Shown: positions 38,601 through 51,789, counted from the stretch's first letter. The stretch: DNA of 64,000 nt from Stratiolaelaps scimitus (GCA_019614645.1 JABWDB010000005.1:13567001-13631000), one strand, 5' to 3'. A program made the numbers and translations. The notes: a model not told the origin generated them from the letters alone.

Positions 38601-41112
38601 GACGACAGGCCGACCGGCTGACGATACACCGCGACCCTTCGGTACCATCTTACTTATACTTGTCCTCATGAAGGAAACCTCCCTTCCGTCGTTTTCATAT
38701 TTTTCTTCGTGCTGCTGTCGTCGTTTTCGTCGTTGGATTTGTTGAATTCGTCCGACTCGAATTCGAGTCACACTCCTCGACAAGAAGTTGTGACGCGTGG
38801 TTATCATAAAGGGGACCACCCCGGTATCGTCAGTCCCACAACGATCACTGCCGTGTAGGCGTCACAACCCAGCAACGCACCCTTGAGTCTGCGCAGCTTT
38901 GTCGGTAGTAGTGCCACTAGGACTACGAGTGCTACCGCTCTCTGCCGATGTTAAGCTGAGTGTGCCGTTGCTGCTGTCGATGCTACTGGTGCTCCTGCAG
39001 CAGCAGCAGCTACCAGATGTCGCAGGGGTCGGCGTTTGTCGTAGGAGTCGTATCGATACCGTACATAGCACTACAACTGGTGCTACCGCACAGCAGGCAT
39101 AGTAACAGCGCTTCGCAATACTCGCATCACTGGTGGTCTATGATTTGGCGAGTAACCGGTCTGCTTGCTGCAGCGGCTGCTGTTGACGGCAAGCAATCGG
39201 CTGCTGAACAGGTCACGGACTCCAACCCGTCCGATAGTTAAGCTGCCAATGCGCTTCTGCGACGCGCCCTTCGTTGCGGCCTTGCTTTTCAACAACATCC
39301 GTATTCCCACAATCGCCACCACTGGCGCGATAATCACGGAGCACAAAACCGGCTCTTCGTATTTGGCCGCAGTGGTCGAAGTAGCGGCGATGGTAGCGGC
39401 TAAGGTGAATGGAGAGAATCCCACCATTTCAAGCTCTCGCTCACGCTTGAGCGTCTTCAGGCAGTATCGCCAACAAACAAGTATCTCTCTTCAGGAATAT
39501 CCGTCTCGGTGAGCGACCGCACTTGATACTCCGCAGGGCTAACGGAGTCTGTCGTGTCGACCTGCGTTGCGCCATCCAGCGTACACCCACCTTGCCATCG
39601 ACAACCACACTATACTACGAACACCACTCGTATATATGAGTTTCATCAATATATAAGTGAAACTCTTGAGCCATCCAGGACGATCACAACAGATGATTGC
39701 ACTTGAATCGCCGTGTCACTCACGATTCCGTATCACAACGTATGATGTATCTACCATATGTACAAAGGGGCATCTATTTTTGCAGCGCTCCGCGGAACTC
39801 ATTTCAACCGAATACGATTTCCAGATGCAGATTCAGGTCCCGTGGTGCTGGCCTACACACATGCGGGCGCAACCTCACGTTATATAGAACGAACGCTCAA
39901 TTTGTGTTGCGACTACTAGAGAGGCGGGCGGGGACTGCACTGCGTTCACTGTAGCCCTATAACAGTGTATGAATAGAAGATGCAGATATCGAAGCGAGAA
40001 ACAGAGCTGCGGGTAATGGAATATCTACAAGTTAAAACCACCGACAGCACGTGCCTTTCGGCTGGCTATCGTATACACCCGTGCATGCATTTCGTATGGA
40101 GCCGTATAGTGAATTTTATGACAGCCTACGTTGAAGGGGTACACTCCAATGTCGACGAATCACTTGCCATTTAAGGATAGCTTGACCGATAGATGCCAGT
40201 TGGAAAAATTGTACTTCTTTGTTTGTATGAGATATACGCAGCTTCGGCTTCAAGAACAGGCTAACAAAATGTCTACCCCTCTTTCACGCAATTGCGGACT
40301 ATGCTATAATAATTAATAACTGGAATATATCACACCGGAATGATATTAGTAATCGAATTGTTTTGATTACGAATCAACACGATCGGACAGAAATGTTTAT
40401 TTACATGACAGGCCGAATGGCCCTCACGTACGCTAGAATGGTCGTCTGACAGTGCATGCGCACATTCTGTGCATGCCCTGAAAGCTGGAAGGCCTATGCA
40501 GATTTTTTTTCTCTGGAAAATTAAATTGAAAGCAAAAATCCATCATGGACGCCCGCTCTGCAGTCTATACAGACTTGCTGAAGTCTATAGTCTTGGGTGA
40601 TAAGGCAAACTTTCTACGATAACAATTAACCACTCACTGATGAGACATGTCTGCTGGTAATAAACAGCAGAAGCCAAGGAAACTAAATGCTCATGGGGTA
40701 ACGCTAATTCGCTTTTAGCAGTGTCACAATTCTTGATGATATCACAAGGTCTCCTGTCTACCTAATACACTGGTAACAGAATCTCCATTACTTTGAACAT
40801 TACTAACATTACTTTGAACAGCCGCTCGAAAAGATAAATATTAAGCCAAAGCATCGATGAAGAACAAAACAAAAATTCTACCACCGGAAGAACTAGATCG
40901 TCTCCCGCCGTTGCTGTAACCCGGCTCGGGAGGCGACCGGGCAAGATATCTACATCCGATATTCGTTTGCATATTTGCACGTTGAAATTATAGATACCGA
41001 AAACAGCAAAACATCAACTGGCTTGAATTCTGCCGTCGTCTGCGGACGGCACTCAGTCGACGTCTGATCGGCGGATTCGACACGCGAATCTCTTGAATGG
41101 TAGTAAAAGTGA

Positions 41113-41701
41113 AGTAGACAATTTCGTCCCAGCAGGCCGAGCACATCATCGGGCGCAGGCCGAGCACAAACTGCTGTCACGGTCGGGGAAGCCAGTCCAC
41201 AGACGACTCAAAATAGGACGTGCCCTATTGGTCCGCGCAGCAGCAGCAGCGACCAGCGACAACAACAACAGCTTCAGCTTCAGCTGCACTTGCCGCAGAA
41301 GAAGCATAAACAGAAGTGGAATAAATAATTGAGGCGTGCGTCGACAACCGCCGTCGACGCTAGTTCGCTCGCATCACTGTCGGCGGCTTCGTCCGTCTAC
41401 GAAAACCTGAATGAAGTCGAACGCGTCGATTTAGCCATTCGGGCGCAAGTGCGAAATGGGCCCGCCCAAACGGAATTCTGCCTGTTGGCAATTCGACGAC
41501 TATGTGACAACGCTCGAAAAGCGATGCGATGACGAACATCAGGCATCGGGCACCATCGACAATCGCTGGATGCCATCAAGCCTTGATAGTGGTCGATCCG
41601 GCGATCGATCCATTTGTCTTTGGCTAAATAGAATACAAGAAATCGCTGATCTGAGCGAGGTGACGGAGCGATTGAGAGTGTACGCGTATGAAAGGCAATG
41701 A
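41113..41701 (+). pseudogene. coding-like stretch with frame breaks and AATAAA, unrecognised
   Basis: Frame 1 reads as hydrophilic protein from about 41113: a Ser-rich part, a Gln/Leu repeat near 41245-41290, then one in-frame TAA at 41326-41328. It continues with L-R-R-A-S-T-T-A-V and, later, V-Y-E-N-L-N-E-V-E-R-V-D-L-A-I-R-A-Q. Around 41435-41541 the coding character moves to frame 2, which runs to TGA at 41699-41701 through F-D-D-Y-V-T-T-L-E-K-R-C-D-D-E-H and I-Q-E-I-A-D-L-S-E-V-T-E-R-L. AATAAA follows 22 bases after the stop. Frame 2 alone could be an 81-codon ORF from ATG 41456 in good context (GAAATGG). It could be a decayed or retrocopied gene, a gene with a small intron (41316-41363 is GT..AG, 48 nt, and would remove the TAA), or an assembly frameshift in the GGGCCCGCCC run at 41458. 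No family is recognised. Confidence 0.35.
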
Positions 41702-41723
41702 GTATTCGTCTTGAAAGAATGTT

Positions 41724-41729
41724 AATAAA
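41724..41729 (+). promoter_or_regulatory. AATAAA polyadenylation signal candidate
   Basis: A canonical hexamer lies 22 bases after the stop codon at 41699-41701. It supports a real 3' end for the preceding reading frame, though the hexamer is common in AT-rich DNA. Confidence 0.3.
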
Positions 41730-42479
41730 CAGTAATGATAATTGTGAGGCAAATTGTGAGCTGGTTACAATTCTGTTACTTTAAGTATTATTGTACAGTT
41801 TCCAGCGAGCAATACCCACCCTCTGGATGGGCCTGTATCATAGAACAAGATGGTGAACAGCACGGCGAACTCAGCACGAGAGAAATTCGAGTATTGCGCG
41901 TACTTCTACTCGCTTCAGACAGGTGAACCTGCGCTAAAACGATGACTACAAGAAGCAATGTATGGATCGCTTATATATATATTTGCAGCATCTCTTCCAG
42001 AGACAAGCGAACGGTTTTGGTGCTTCATCGACGATGAAGGTCACTTCTACTGCTGTTGTTGTCGCTAAGACCGATAATCATCCTGACGCTTCCCGTGTTC
42101 ATCCAAAATCGGGCGAGTTTTCATCTCTTTGTTATAGATACATATTCCATGCATAGATGTTAGTCTGCAACGAATTGTTGGAGATTTGTAAATACATATG
42201 TACACACGCAATAAAATCGTTATTCTACTGTGCTGCACTGCGGCTCCAGTGAGCTACGCGATCCGTGACCACGGCAGGTCATGATGATAATCTACCTGCG
42301 CACAACAAGCTGGCCAAGCAATAACAGCCATAGCAGAATACTGAATCGCTGCTGGCACCCTACATCAACGGTGTTTCCCTTTGATCGGTACTATTCTTCT
42401 GAATGAATTTCAGTGTACGATGCCCATGTCAAGTAGCAAATAGGACAAAATCACTCATTCGATCAATCATTCAAAATCC

Positions 42480-42646
42480 ACCATCAACGACAGTAGCCGC
42501 CGCCACCACCACAGCGTCACTAGCAGCATTAAAATGACAGTTCAGATCACAGCGTATGGAAACATACTCGTGACATGGAGCGCTATACCGTAACGTCGTC
42601 ACTTGAGGCCAGCTTGCACCGACCACCATGCGCATCTCTCTCACTC

Positions 42647-42683
<37 letters not shown>

Positions 42684-43190
42684 CTGTCGCCTCGGAATGT
42701 GTCAAAGTAAAAAGCAACGACGATCGAAGTGGCGTTCATATTCGCCGCCACAGAGTTTCCCTCATATTCGCGCCGCACTCCGCCTCGCCCCCGACCCCGC
42801 CGCGCGGTGGCAGCCGTCTCCACTGTCTGGTAGTGCACCACCGGCGTTGGTTGACGGCGACGGCGGCGGCGGCGCCGGTGGCTGCCACCAGTGGGGTCTC
42901 CAGTTCGGGTCGAAGTCAGCGTTGCGGTAGTATTCGCGCTGCCGGCGGTCGCTGCTGCCGCCACCGCCACCGTCGCCGCCGCCACCGCATTTGCCCCCTG
43001 TCAAAGAGACAGTCGCTTGTGCCATCGTTTGCCCTGTTGCTGGTGTGATTGCCGTGGGCTGGACAAAGAAGCGTAGCCGAACGCGAACGAGCGAGAGGGA
43101 GGGAGAGAGAGAGTGAGAGAGAGCATCCACGTAAAATCAGCCGCAGGGAGCGACAGTAGCAACCGCAGCAATAGTGGTTGAAGCAATTGT
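42480..43190. other. GC-rich triplet-repeat island
   Basis: CCG/GCC/GGC/CAC triplet runs (about 42488-42510, 42848-42890, 42940-42990) are open in four frames over both strands. They are preceded by (TA)n(GT)n at 42649-42682 and followed by a GA-rich tract at 43094-43120. Frames through it translate as low-complexity Ala, Gly, Arg or Pro. No gene is assigned. Confidence 0.35.
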
Positions 43191-43252
43191 TACCACTCCA
43201 CTCCTAGGTAGGTCCTAGAATGGGAGACGACATTATAGACGCAATCGTTACG

Positions 43253-43284
43253 AGTCGAGAACAGTCAAGGTACTGTTCTCGACT
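43253..43284. repeat. perfect 13-bp inverted repeat, 6-nt loop
   Basis: AGTCGAGAACAGT (43253-43265) is followed by a 6-base loop and its exact reverse complement (43272-43284). It sits beside the GC-rich island at 42.5-43.2 kb. Confidence 0.85.
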
Positions 43285-45280
43285 AAGTGTTAGTGGCCGT
43301 GCTGTCGCTGTCATCGCGCTGGAAATTCTCGATAGCGGTAGCGACGAGAGAGACCGCCGTGACGGTAAAAATAGCAGCAGCAGCAGCTGCAATATTATTT
43401 ATCCCTTGTTGGCGAAAGTGTTCTCTGTGGACGATAACGACAACCAGCACCGCATGAGGTTAATCGAGGGCAATTGGGGTTTGATTCAATTTCATTTAAT
43501 GTCACTGACTTGCGTCTTGCTATCGATTTGTTTTATGCTCGTCACTTTATTCTCTGCCTCTGTCTCTCTGTCTCTCTCTTTTTTTTCTCCCTTTATTAGG
43601 CGATCATGCGTATGCCATCAGACGGGCGTTGTATGATCCTTACCTGACTAAATATTATGCGTTCGACAATTTCTATGCTCAGCCGTCGCAATGCGATGCA
43701 TGACACAAACTGGACAACTATCACGGATAGTTCGCCTTTCTGTTCCCTGTTGCTCAGCTCTTAATAGCTATTAGTTTGCAAAGTAGTTTCGTTGTTGTTG
43801 TTGTTGTTGATGCTAGATGCTGCTGCTGCTGCCGGTGGTCTTCAACACTTTCCGTTTCAGTGACGGGATGGCGCACCCTACGCGGACGGGCGAAAGGGCA
43901 GTGACGCGGCGCACAGAAGCAACGCCAATAACAACAATAAATGACAACAGCAGAAGGCGAACAGAGAAGCAAAGCAGAGCTCGAAAGTCACAAAGAAAAA
44001 ATTCCCTATTTTAGTCAGCATCCCTCGTTCTTTCTCCCCGTCATCTCCACCTCCGCCATTCCTGCTCCCTGACTAAATGACGTACCCGTCAAACTTCTTC
44101 ACCGCACAGTGGCCTCGCATGTATCCCAGTGCTAGTCGACGGCCATCAGACATTTTGGTACTTGGAAAATGAAGCGAGGGACAGTGAGCATTTCGCAACA
44201 GCACAATTGGCTGTGCCGTATTGACTGGGATCTGGATAGAGAATCCAAACTTGATTTTGCTTCTGTCCGCCGGCCACGGATTGTGTCGAGTCGGCAGCCA
44301 ATATTGTGCGACGGCTAATAATAAATAATAATAATAATAACCGGAGAAACTTTATACTTGAGCGTTTGTCAACACTTGTTAAATACGCTCGCGAGTGACG
44401 GCGGCTGTTTGCGTAAAGGCCTGATTACTGGACCACGGGCATCGTAAAGGTTCTTCTCGTACATCTATACTATACTAACGTGGACTCAAAATCCGGTTTA
44501 GAATCGTGTGTGTAACGGAATCCTTTTCGTTTCTGTGTACGTTTCGAGAATGCGATACCAGATACATATGTTGTTTCAGCAGTTGCCAGCCGCAACGATG
44601 CGGCCACGGCAGATTTCAAACTGCAGTTCGCTGGCGAGATTTTGCCAAGGACGATCGAACGAACGCACGAATAAACTATGTATGCTTGAATGGCGTCCGC
44701 TTTCCTGAGCATTTCCGTCCGGCGTTAGCTAGTATTCACTTCACTTTTGACAGCGTCTCACAGTCGCTGCCTTGTCATCTGGTAGACAACTCAGTGGCGC
44801 ACGAACAACAGTGGTAGCTCGGCAACAAAATCGATGACATCATGTTTGCTTGTAGATCTATTATATAATGGATCGAGCTAGAAGAGGCAGCAATTTCGAA
44901 TGAATGCGCCACACGAACGATCAAGGAAGGGCGCACTTTCACATCGGCCCCCTCCTCCTCCTCCTCGTCCTGTTCAATCGTGAATCGCGGTTCACGACGA
45001 ATACAAGCTCACCGACAACTGCCAATCAACGCGAGCAAATCTTGCTGTCCCCAGTGATTCGAGGTAGGTGGCCATTATGGTAGCGCGAGCAGTCTGCAGC
45101 CAACTCGTTGATCTTGTCGCCGAAGAGAACGCCCGGTAATACTGTTACTTGCCAGAGCAAGTTTGTATCTAGTAGCTGACCCTCAGCTGACTTTCAACGC
45201 CACGTGTCGATACGGCTGCCACCTTAGGTTTTAGATTTTCGGGCTACCACCTGCCATTACCTGCCATAACTACTAAGAGG

Positions 45281-45327
45281 TTTTCGGGCCGTCTCTCAGC
45301 CAGCATGTAACGTCCACGGTACCGCTA
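45281..45327 (+). repeat. dispersed short repeat family, copy B
   Basis: TTTTCGGGCCGTCTCTCAGC, then CAGCATGTAACGTCCACGGT, then ACCGCTA. It lies only 20 bp from copy C in the same direction. Confidence 0.7.
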
Positions 45328-45346
45328 TACTACTATTGCTAATAAA

Positions 45347-45413
45347 GGTTCCGGGCCGACTCGCAGCCAACATTTGGGCGTCCACGGTGCAACTGCTTTA
45401 GGCACTGCTTAGG
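45347..45413 (+). repeat. dispersed short repeat family, copy C
   Basis: GGTTCCGGGCCGACTCGCAG, then CCAACATTTGGGCGTCCACG, then GTGCAACTGCTTTAGGCACT, GCTTAGG. This copy and copy A define the longer 3' end of the family. Confidence 0.7.
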
Positions 45414-46619
45414 TTTAGCACCCTTTAAATGCAAATGTGCATCAACAATAACAACAAAGTATTAATGCCACCGCGCTCCACGAGTATCGCCGACAGTGAA
45501 GCTGCGAAGACCGTGCCCTCATTTCCGCTTCGATATTCCTCATCGTGCTCGTTCAAGACACTCGCGTCCCCCGTGAAATTATAGTGTTTATCTCGGTACA
45601 TCGTCACGTCTCAAGCGACCGGTCGAAGAGAAAAACCTCCTATGACATCTCACAACAGCTGATAACAGCAATAATAATATATGTGGACATGATGTCGTCG
45701 GTCAGCGACACTGATCACATACCCATTATGTAATAATAGATAGACACAAATAAGCAGGTGACAATGCTCACAGATTTGCCCAGCTGCGGCAACGGATATC
45801 CTCTAGATATTTCGTCGGCAGTCCCCACTGGATGCATTTAACCGCAACTCCCTTCACAACGAACGTGTCTGATCAACCGACTCAATGTATCTAAGCGACG
45901 ACTCTTGGTCGTACACATTTATGAAACCGATCTGACCACCCCCCCCCGCCCCCCCGAAGCCATTCTGCTGGCATCCCTCAAAGCATCGATTATATGTGTA
46001 AACTGTAAATATGCTCGACGATTCGATCTGCGTTCATCGTACGATAAGTGAACGAGCAATTGAATTGTATTATTCAAGCACTAAGCTTCAAGTGTTTATG
46101 TTTCAAACGAACCACTTGGCAGACGAGTGTCCTGCCAACGGTAACTATACTCGAATGTGGACAGGCCACACTGCCAACATATCTGGCATATCTTATACAT
46201 AAGCATAATGCTTAGTAATGAGCGATATGAAACATGCTTCGGTAGAAACGCACGTGCCGTCCTCGGGCAAGTACAAAAAATACGTCAACGCTCACCCACA
46301 CACGCCAACAAATACATCCGTGTAGCCAGAAATAATTCAGGCATTGTATTCTCCACAGGGCTACGACATAGGGCTGCTGTGGCAATGGCCTACAACAGGA
46401 CCGACGAGCTGGATTTTTTTTCTGTCCTCCAGACTTCGTGCAACCTATGTCCTTTTTGACAAACTACCATTACGCTCCTGTTTCAGATCAACGTCGAGGT
46501 CATCTGTGTATGCCTGTCTGTGCTGCTACGCGGCACGCGGCATTCAGCCTCAATGTCTCTATGCTTGTCAAGGTCGATACAAACCACGTAGATAACCATT
46601 GTCTCCTCTTCCTATTCGC

Positions 46620-47180
46620 CGGGAGACCGACCCCCCAGCGGGAGGGCGGGCGGGCGGGCGAACGTACGACCGACTGTGCGTCTCGCCGCCGCCGCCGCCG
46701 CGTCCAGCAGTCGGGCCACTGCAAATACTGCACGATTGTCGTGTGATGTGAATACTTTTCATTCAACCGGACCCGGTCAAACTCACACAAACGTGCCCTC
46801 ACACATACGCCGAACACACACAGCCGAACAAACGCAGCGGAAACGAGAACTGTTTTGCCGCTGCTGTTGCCTCTGTCGTGTTGTCGTAGATTATCTCTTA
46901 GATTGCGTTGTTGCTGCTGCGGCCACCGCCGCCACCGCCGCTGTGGTTGCAGCAGGGCGACTAGCGGCCGACTGTAATCGCAGACGCTCGCTGTCTGTTC
47001 GCTCGCCGTCGTCGTCGTTGTCGTTTGTGGCTACAGCGACGGCGTTGCCTCGAAGAGGACACCGGAATACCGCGCTCCGGTTTGGCTCGCTTGCAGCGCC
47101 AGCTCGTGTTATCCAGGCGGCCAGCAGGCCGACAGTCGCTCGGTCGACAATCGGCGACTGTGCTCTCAGTCGGTGACTGA
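46620..47180. other. GC-rich island with GGG-run tract
   Basis: CpG-dense DNA contains a five-run GGG tract (46640-46658), (GCC)n at 46686-46702 and 46918-46940, and (GTC)n at about 47006-47021. The 166-codon plus frame 46676-47176 is Ala/Arg/Ser-rich from these repeats. It could be an internal promoter or enhancer of the host intron. Confidence 0.3.
46640..46658 (+). other. potential G-quadruplex (five GGG runs)
   Basis: GGG-A-GGG-C-GGG-C-GGG-C-GGG with single-base loops satisfies the usual G-quadruplex pattern on the plus strand. Confidence 0.7.
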
Positions 47181-49051
47181 ATGAGGGAGCAAGGGAACGC
47201 TACTGCCGGGTGCAGGGAGAGTGATGCAAAACTGCTCAGGTAGGGCTGCTACAGTTGGCCATTTTCATACATAGCTCACGTCTCGCGGTAGTCCTCCTAC
47301 GAGTGCAATCATCACGACTAGGTCCCGCTATATGGTATCGTGCGTTGACGACTCGATGTGCTAACGCCAGGCAAGCAGTGGCATCACCGGCGTGGCTGGG
47401 AAGGCGAAGGTTAACGAACGCTGTTGATCGTGACCGCTTGCCGCGGGCACACAGCACGCGAGAGCGGAACACCTTACGGAACCAATAAGTGGCCGTACTT
47501 TGCGTGTATGTTTCGAAAAAAAAACACACACACACACAGAGCACACTTAATTTGACTGGACGTTGCTATGAAAATGTAGACATATACATTCATTCGGTAT
47601 CCTGGTGTCGAATGTTATTAGTTTCATATATGGGATTAGTCATGGCTGTGGACGGAGTTCTTACTTATTCTGTGTTGCAATGGGCTGGGCGACGGGGATC
47701 ATTACACGAGTTCAAAAATAACGTTATATACAATACGTGTGCTCGGGCTGGTCTCATTGAATCACACAATCTCTCGGGCTCGTATAGTGCATAGGCATAT
47801 TACAGCGTTATATATACGATTTTCGGAATCATTGTACACTGCCACAGGGCGACAGTTTCCTTCGGTTCAGTCTGAACAACACACAACAGATCAATGTGAC
47901 ATATTTGGTGTGTTAGCTTATCGGGCATTTGCCATTTCGGAGACGCTCGCTACTTTACTGGAACCGGCATAAGATGAATCAACAAGCACCGATAGAGGCA
48001 ATTAAAGCACCAGCAACAACGACACCTGTTTGCAATCGGTGTCGAAGCTACTGACAAGCGTCGATGCCATCAACTTTTAGCCATTATATTGCATTAACGT
48101 TGATGATGTCAGATCTCATTGGCCGCTACTGCACCCAGAGAAACAGTTGTTGTTCCCGTATGCTTAGAAACACATTTCCTGTCTGATCGACGACGAAATA
48201 GTATGTAGAGTATTATAATGCAATCTCATCGCGTGACGTCGAGATCCCCTGGTGGAACAGGCCTGACCACATATAGGCAATAGGCTGACTAATGGCCATT
48301 TGAACGTGCCTACAAATGATGTATGTGGACTGCATACAAAGTATCGTCTCTCGCGACTTCAGGTTCGTCGAGAATACAAACGCCCATGGGCCAGTTGTCG
48401 TCTATACAGACATATTACCCAGTAGGTCGCACTGTACGTTCGATGGTCTGCCATTATTATTATTATTATTAATAGTATTAAGCATTCATTACACCGATGA
48501 ACAAATCGCATTCTGCAACTGAATGAATGGATACATTACAGTGGTAGGCTTTTCGAGAGCGGGGCCTGTCGCGACAAATGGCGGACAGGCAATTTTATTG
48601 CCGCTTGGATCCGCTGCTAATCACGACTTGTGTAACCTCACCATGAGGGATAGCTGTTCTCTACCAGATCACGCGAGGGATGCGAACACGGGCCCACCTC
48701 GCTTTCGCTAAAATCTATGTTGCAGCGTCTGTTATGAGACCGACCTTCATTTCGACACGGGTGGAGAGAGGGATATACGTCAGCGCCGTGCGCAATACAT
48801 GCGACAATCAGATTATATAACGGAGTAATATCTTACCTCCAAAGTCTCCCTTGGCAGAGCTAGTCGTCCAAGCGTTAGACAATTCTGATTATTGCGCTGT
48901 TGGCAATTTAGTGACTTTTTAGTTTAGTTTCTCTTTCTGTCAGCGAAAGCGAGGTAAAGCTCGGCTAGACGATTGGTAAACGGTTACAGGGCAACAGCAA
49001 TCGAAATGCACCACAAATGTGTACGAGGTACATCCGTCAACCTTTCAATGT

Positions 49052-49055
<4 letters not shown>

Positions 49056-49089
<34 letters not shown>

Positions 49090-49093
49090 TATA
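49056..49093. repeat. (TA)n microsatellite
   Basis: About 38 bp of TA with one AA slip at 49082-49083. Further short TA tracts lie at about 49233-49255 and 49287-49301. Confidence 0.9.
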
Positions 49094-50283
49094 ATTAATA
49101 ACAACAAGAACGACCGAACTCTCGCCACAGCGACTGGCGAAAGCACATTGTAACTATATTTATAAACTTACCACACTGTTTGGAAAATAGGTATATTATA
49201 ATATTACACAACTCGTGTGACTAAAAAAAAGATGATATATATATATATATATATACATGTAGTTCAATTCTCTCCCGCTCTTGCTTATATATATATATAT
49301 AAGAGAGAGGTGGAGAGAATGCCACTACAGACAAAAAGGGACTATTCACGTTCAAGCAAATACGGAGGGAGCCCTGGTGCGTTCCTCCCGTTAGACGTCT
49401 CTTCCTCAACCGTAATGTCTTCCTATCCGATCAACAGCAGCAGCAGCAGTAGCCAAGATAGCTTATCGAGCCTTAACACTGCGCGGTGCCGCTTTTCGCC
49501 TGACTGGCTCATCCCTGCCTTCCCTAGAGATCATGAGCTATTGCATTAACACGCCGCGTTTGCTGCCATTCAATGCCCGCATTCATAATGTTACCAACAG
49601 AGGCAAGTTTACGTACGTACCCGTACCTATTCGATTCGCCAGCTCGAACCTCAGGGAACATCTCTCGTTCTCGCAAGAGGCTCCATGACACGGTTTATTC
49701 ATCCTTGCCAGCACCGCTACATTGGCGGGGTGGGAACCACCGTCAACAATATCGAATCGTCGAATGAGGATCGTCACTGGATATACAGACGACAGAGCCC
49801 GGACGCCGGCCTCAGGCGCCTACACGACCCACAACCCCTAACCGACCTATAATATATATTATATATGTATATATATGTATATTTTTTCTTTACCATTTTT
49901 ATACCGAATGACACCCACTCATTGTGACATACACTCAACTAAACAAGCAGCTCTAGGGACAATGGGGCGACTACCAGGCGAAATCATGAGGCTGCCCCCC
50001 CACCTACTGCCGCCTTACGCGGATACAATAATAAGATATTATAGATGTGAACGCATGCGGATTTGTGCAGTTAGGTATTCATTTCATAAAGGGAAACCCA
50101 ATTGCTCATGTTCTTATTCGTGATACTCCCAGGCCGCACTTGCTAACGCCCTAACGAATATTATAATCAGCTATTGTTACATTCACGGTATTATATAATA
50201 TACTCATCTCATCGTAAGAAGATCAGTTGTTTAGCAAACTGGCACAATCAATTTCGGTTAGACAATATATTGCTGATTATCAG

Positions 50284-50440
50284 GTTTCTAGCGAGAATGC
50301 GTGCGCAAGTGTAGTTGCTGGGACAATTTTAAGCAAATTCAGGGGAACTTCTCTATTTGGTCCGCTGTGGAGTTTAGTCGAACGAAGATCCATTTCGTCA
50401 GCGGCAGCTACACAACAGATGCATGCGCTTCATTTACAGC
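50284..50440 (+). CDS. candidate internal exon (unrecognised)
   Basis: This segment is bounded by ATTGCTGATTATCAG and TTACAGC|GTGAGTAC, the latter a strong donor. It has 52 codons plus one base, entering in phase 0. The peptide contains F-R-G-T-S-L-F-G-P-L-W-S-L-V-E-R-R then an S-I-S-S-A-A-A-T-Q-Q-M-H run. The frame is also open upstream to 50227. It lies inside the minus-strand intron, so it would be a nested gene on plus. No domain is recognised. Confidence 0.25.
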
Positions 50441-51714
50441 GTGAGTACAATGTTCGAAAATAGGCTATTCTATTAGGTAATCGGGCGGAACAACATCAGC
50501 TGCATTGCGACACTCCCTTGCCAGATGTTCACACAATATACAGACAGGAGAGAACGTAAATTTGTTTGTCTTAAAATTTCGAGTGGAAAATACGACCATC
50601 CATCGGAGCAACAGTGCTCACTGCACCCGAGCGATGCCCGTCGTTGTACTGTTATTATAGATACAAATCCGAGAGAGGGATGCTTCTTTCAATAATAGAG
50701 ATAACCATACATCTCTAGGCTACTGTTACTCCCGCCATCGATAAGTACGGCCATGCAATCACACTGTCTTATACAATGACACTGCACGTAGCGTATACCG
50801 CTCACACTGAGCGCAGTCGCATCCACAAACTAGAACAGGTGACCTGAACGCGACTGACCGAGTACCTACAGCCGGAATCGAATAGCCCGCTGATTTCTGT
50901 CGTCGAAACAGACAGCTGCGGAGTTCAAGCGCCAACAATATATTCGTTCGCATTTCGTGCCGATATTGGTTTTTCGTCAATTCCGAGTACCAGAATAATC
51001 AAGGTCGTATGCGCTGAATGCGTCGAATGTAACTCAGCACTGCTCCATATTCGCTTGAAATTTGCCTCCACTCATAGGCTAGCAATACGAAATAGGCAGC
51101 TTTTAGAGGGGGCATATCAATGATTATATATTCGATTCTATTCTAATTGTTATCTTAGTAATGTACAGAGAGCATATCTGTGAAGATCTCCCTGTCGTTG
51201 TTAATGTCGTCAACGAGTGGCCTACAATCACGCTCAGAATAATTAGTCAGTGTTGTTAGCGACGAAGGGAATGGATCGTTGTGAGAATGACCAGCATTGC
51301 GAGAGATGAGCTGGCAAACGGCTAGGAAACGGTGTACGCTAGCTATCGACAGCGGCAGTTCTTGTAGCCAAAGTCATAAGGAGTTCGGTATATTGAGAAC
51401 GCATGCTATCTACACTACAATAGATATCTGTCGTGGTGACGGGAGATGACCTCTTGCTGTCCGTCAGGTGGGTTACATTGCTCAACACTGGACAACAGCG
51501 CATTTGCGATGCGGCGGGTCACAGCTGGCGCGAACTCCGCCTCGCTATCGCTGCCTGTATTGGCAGGGCGACAATGCGTCAATACTGTAAGGGCGTCGCT
51601 CGACGTCCACATTCGCTCGAAATGCTAGGAGCTGCTCGTAAGATAAAGTCTCACAGGTGCGGCGGCATTTTCATTATTCGGCTTTGTACCAATATTCAAC
51701 GCGTATGTGCATTA

Positions 51715-51789
51715 TAGTAAATATAACGTAAGTTATTATTATATTAGTAATTATTATATTACTAATATATTATATTAGTAAATATAACG
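51715..51789. repeat. direct repeat flanking AT palindrome
   Basis: TAGTAAATATAACG occurs at 51715-51728 and again at 51776-51789. Between them is the palindrome ATTAGTAAT-TATTAT-ATTACTAAT. It looks like a local duplication in AT-rich DNA. Confidence 0.6.

Noticed and set aside
43220..43636. 138-codon plus ORF with a hydrophobic segment
   Set aside because: The C-terminal part is a CT-tract translation and the N-terminal part contains a perfect hairpin; no homology is recognised and no splice or start support is convincing.
46676..47176. 166-codon Ala/Arg/Ser ORF
   Set aside because: Composition follows GCC/GTC/CTG triplet repeats in a CpG island; no domain is seen.
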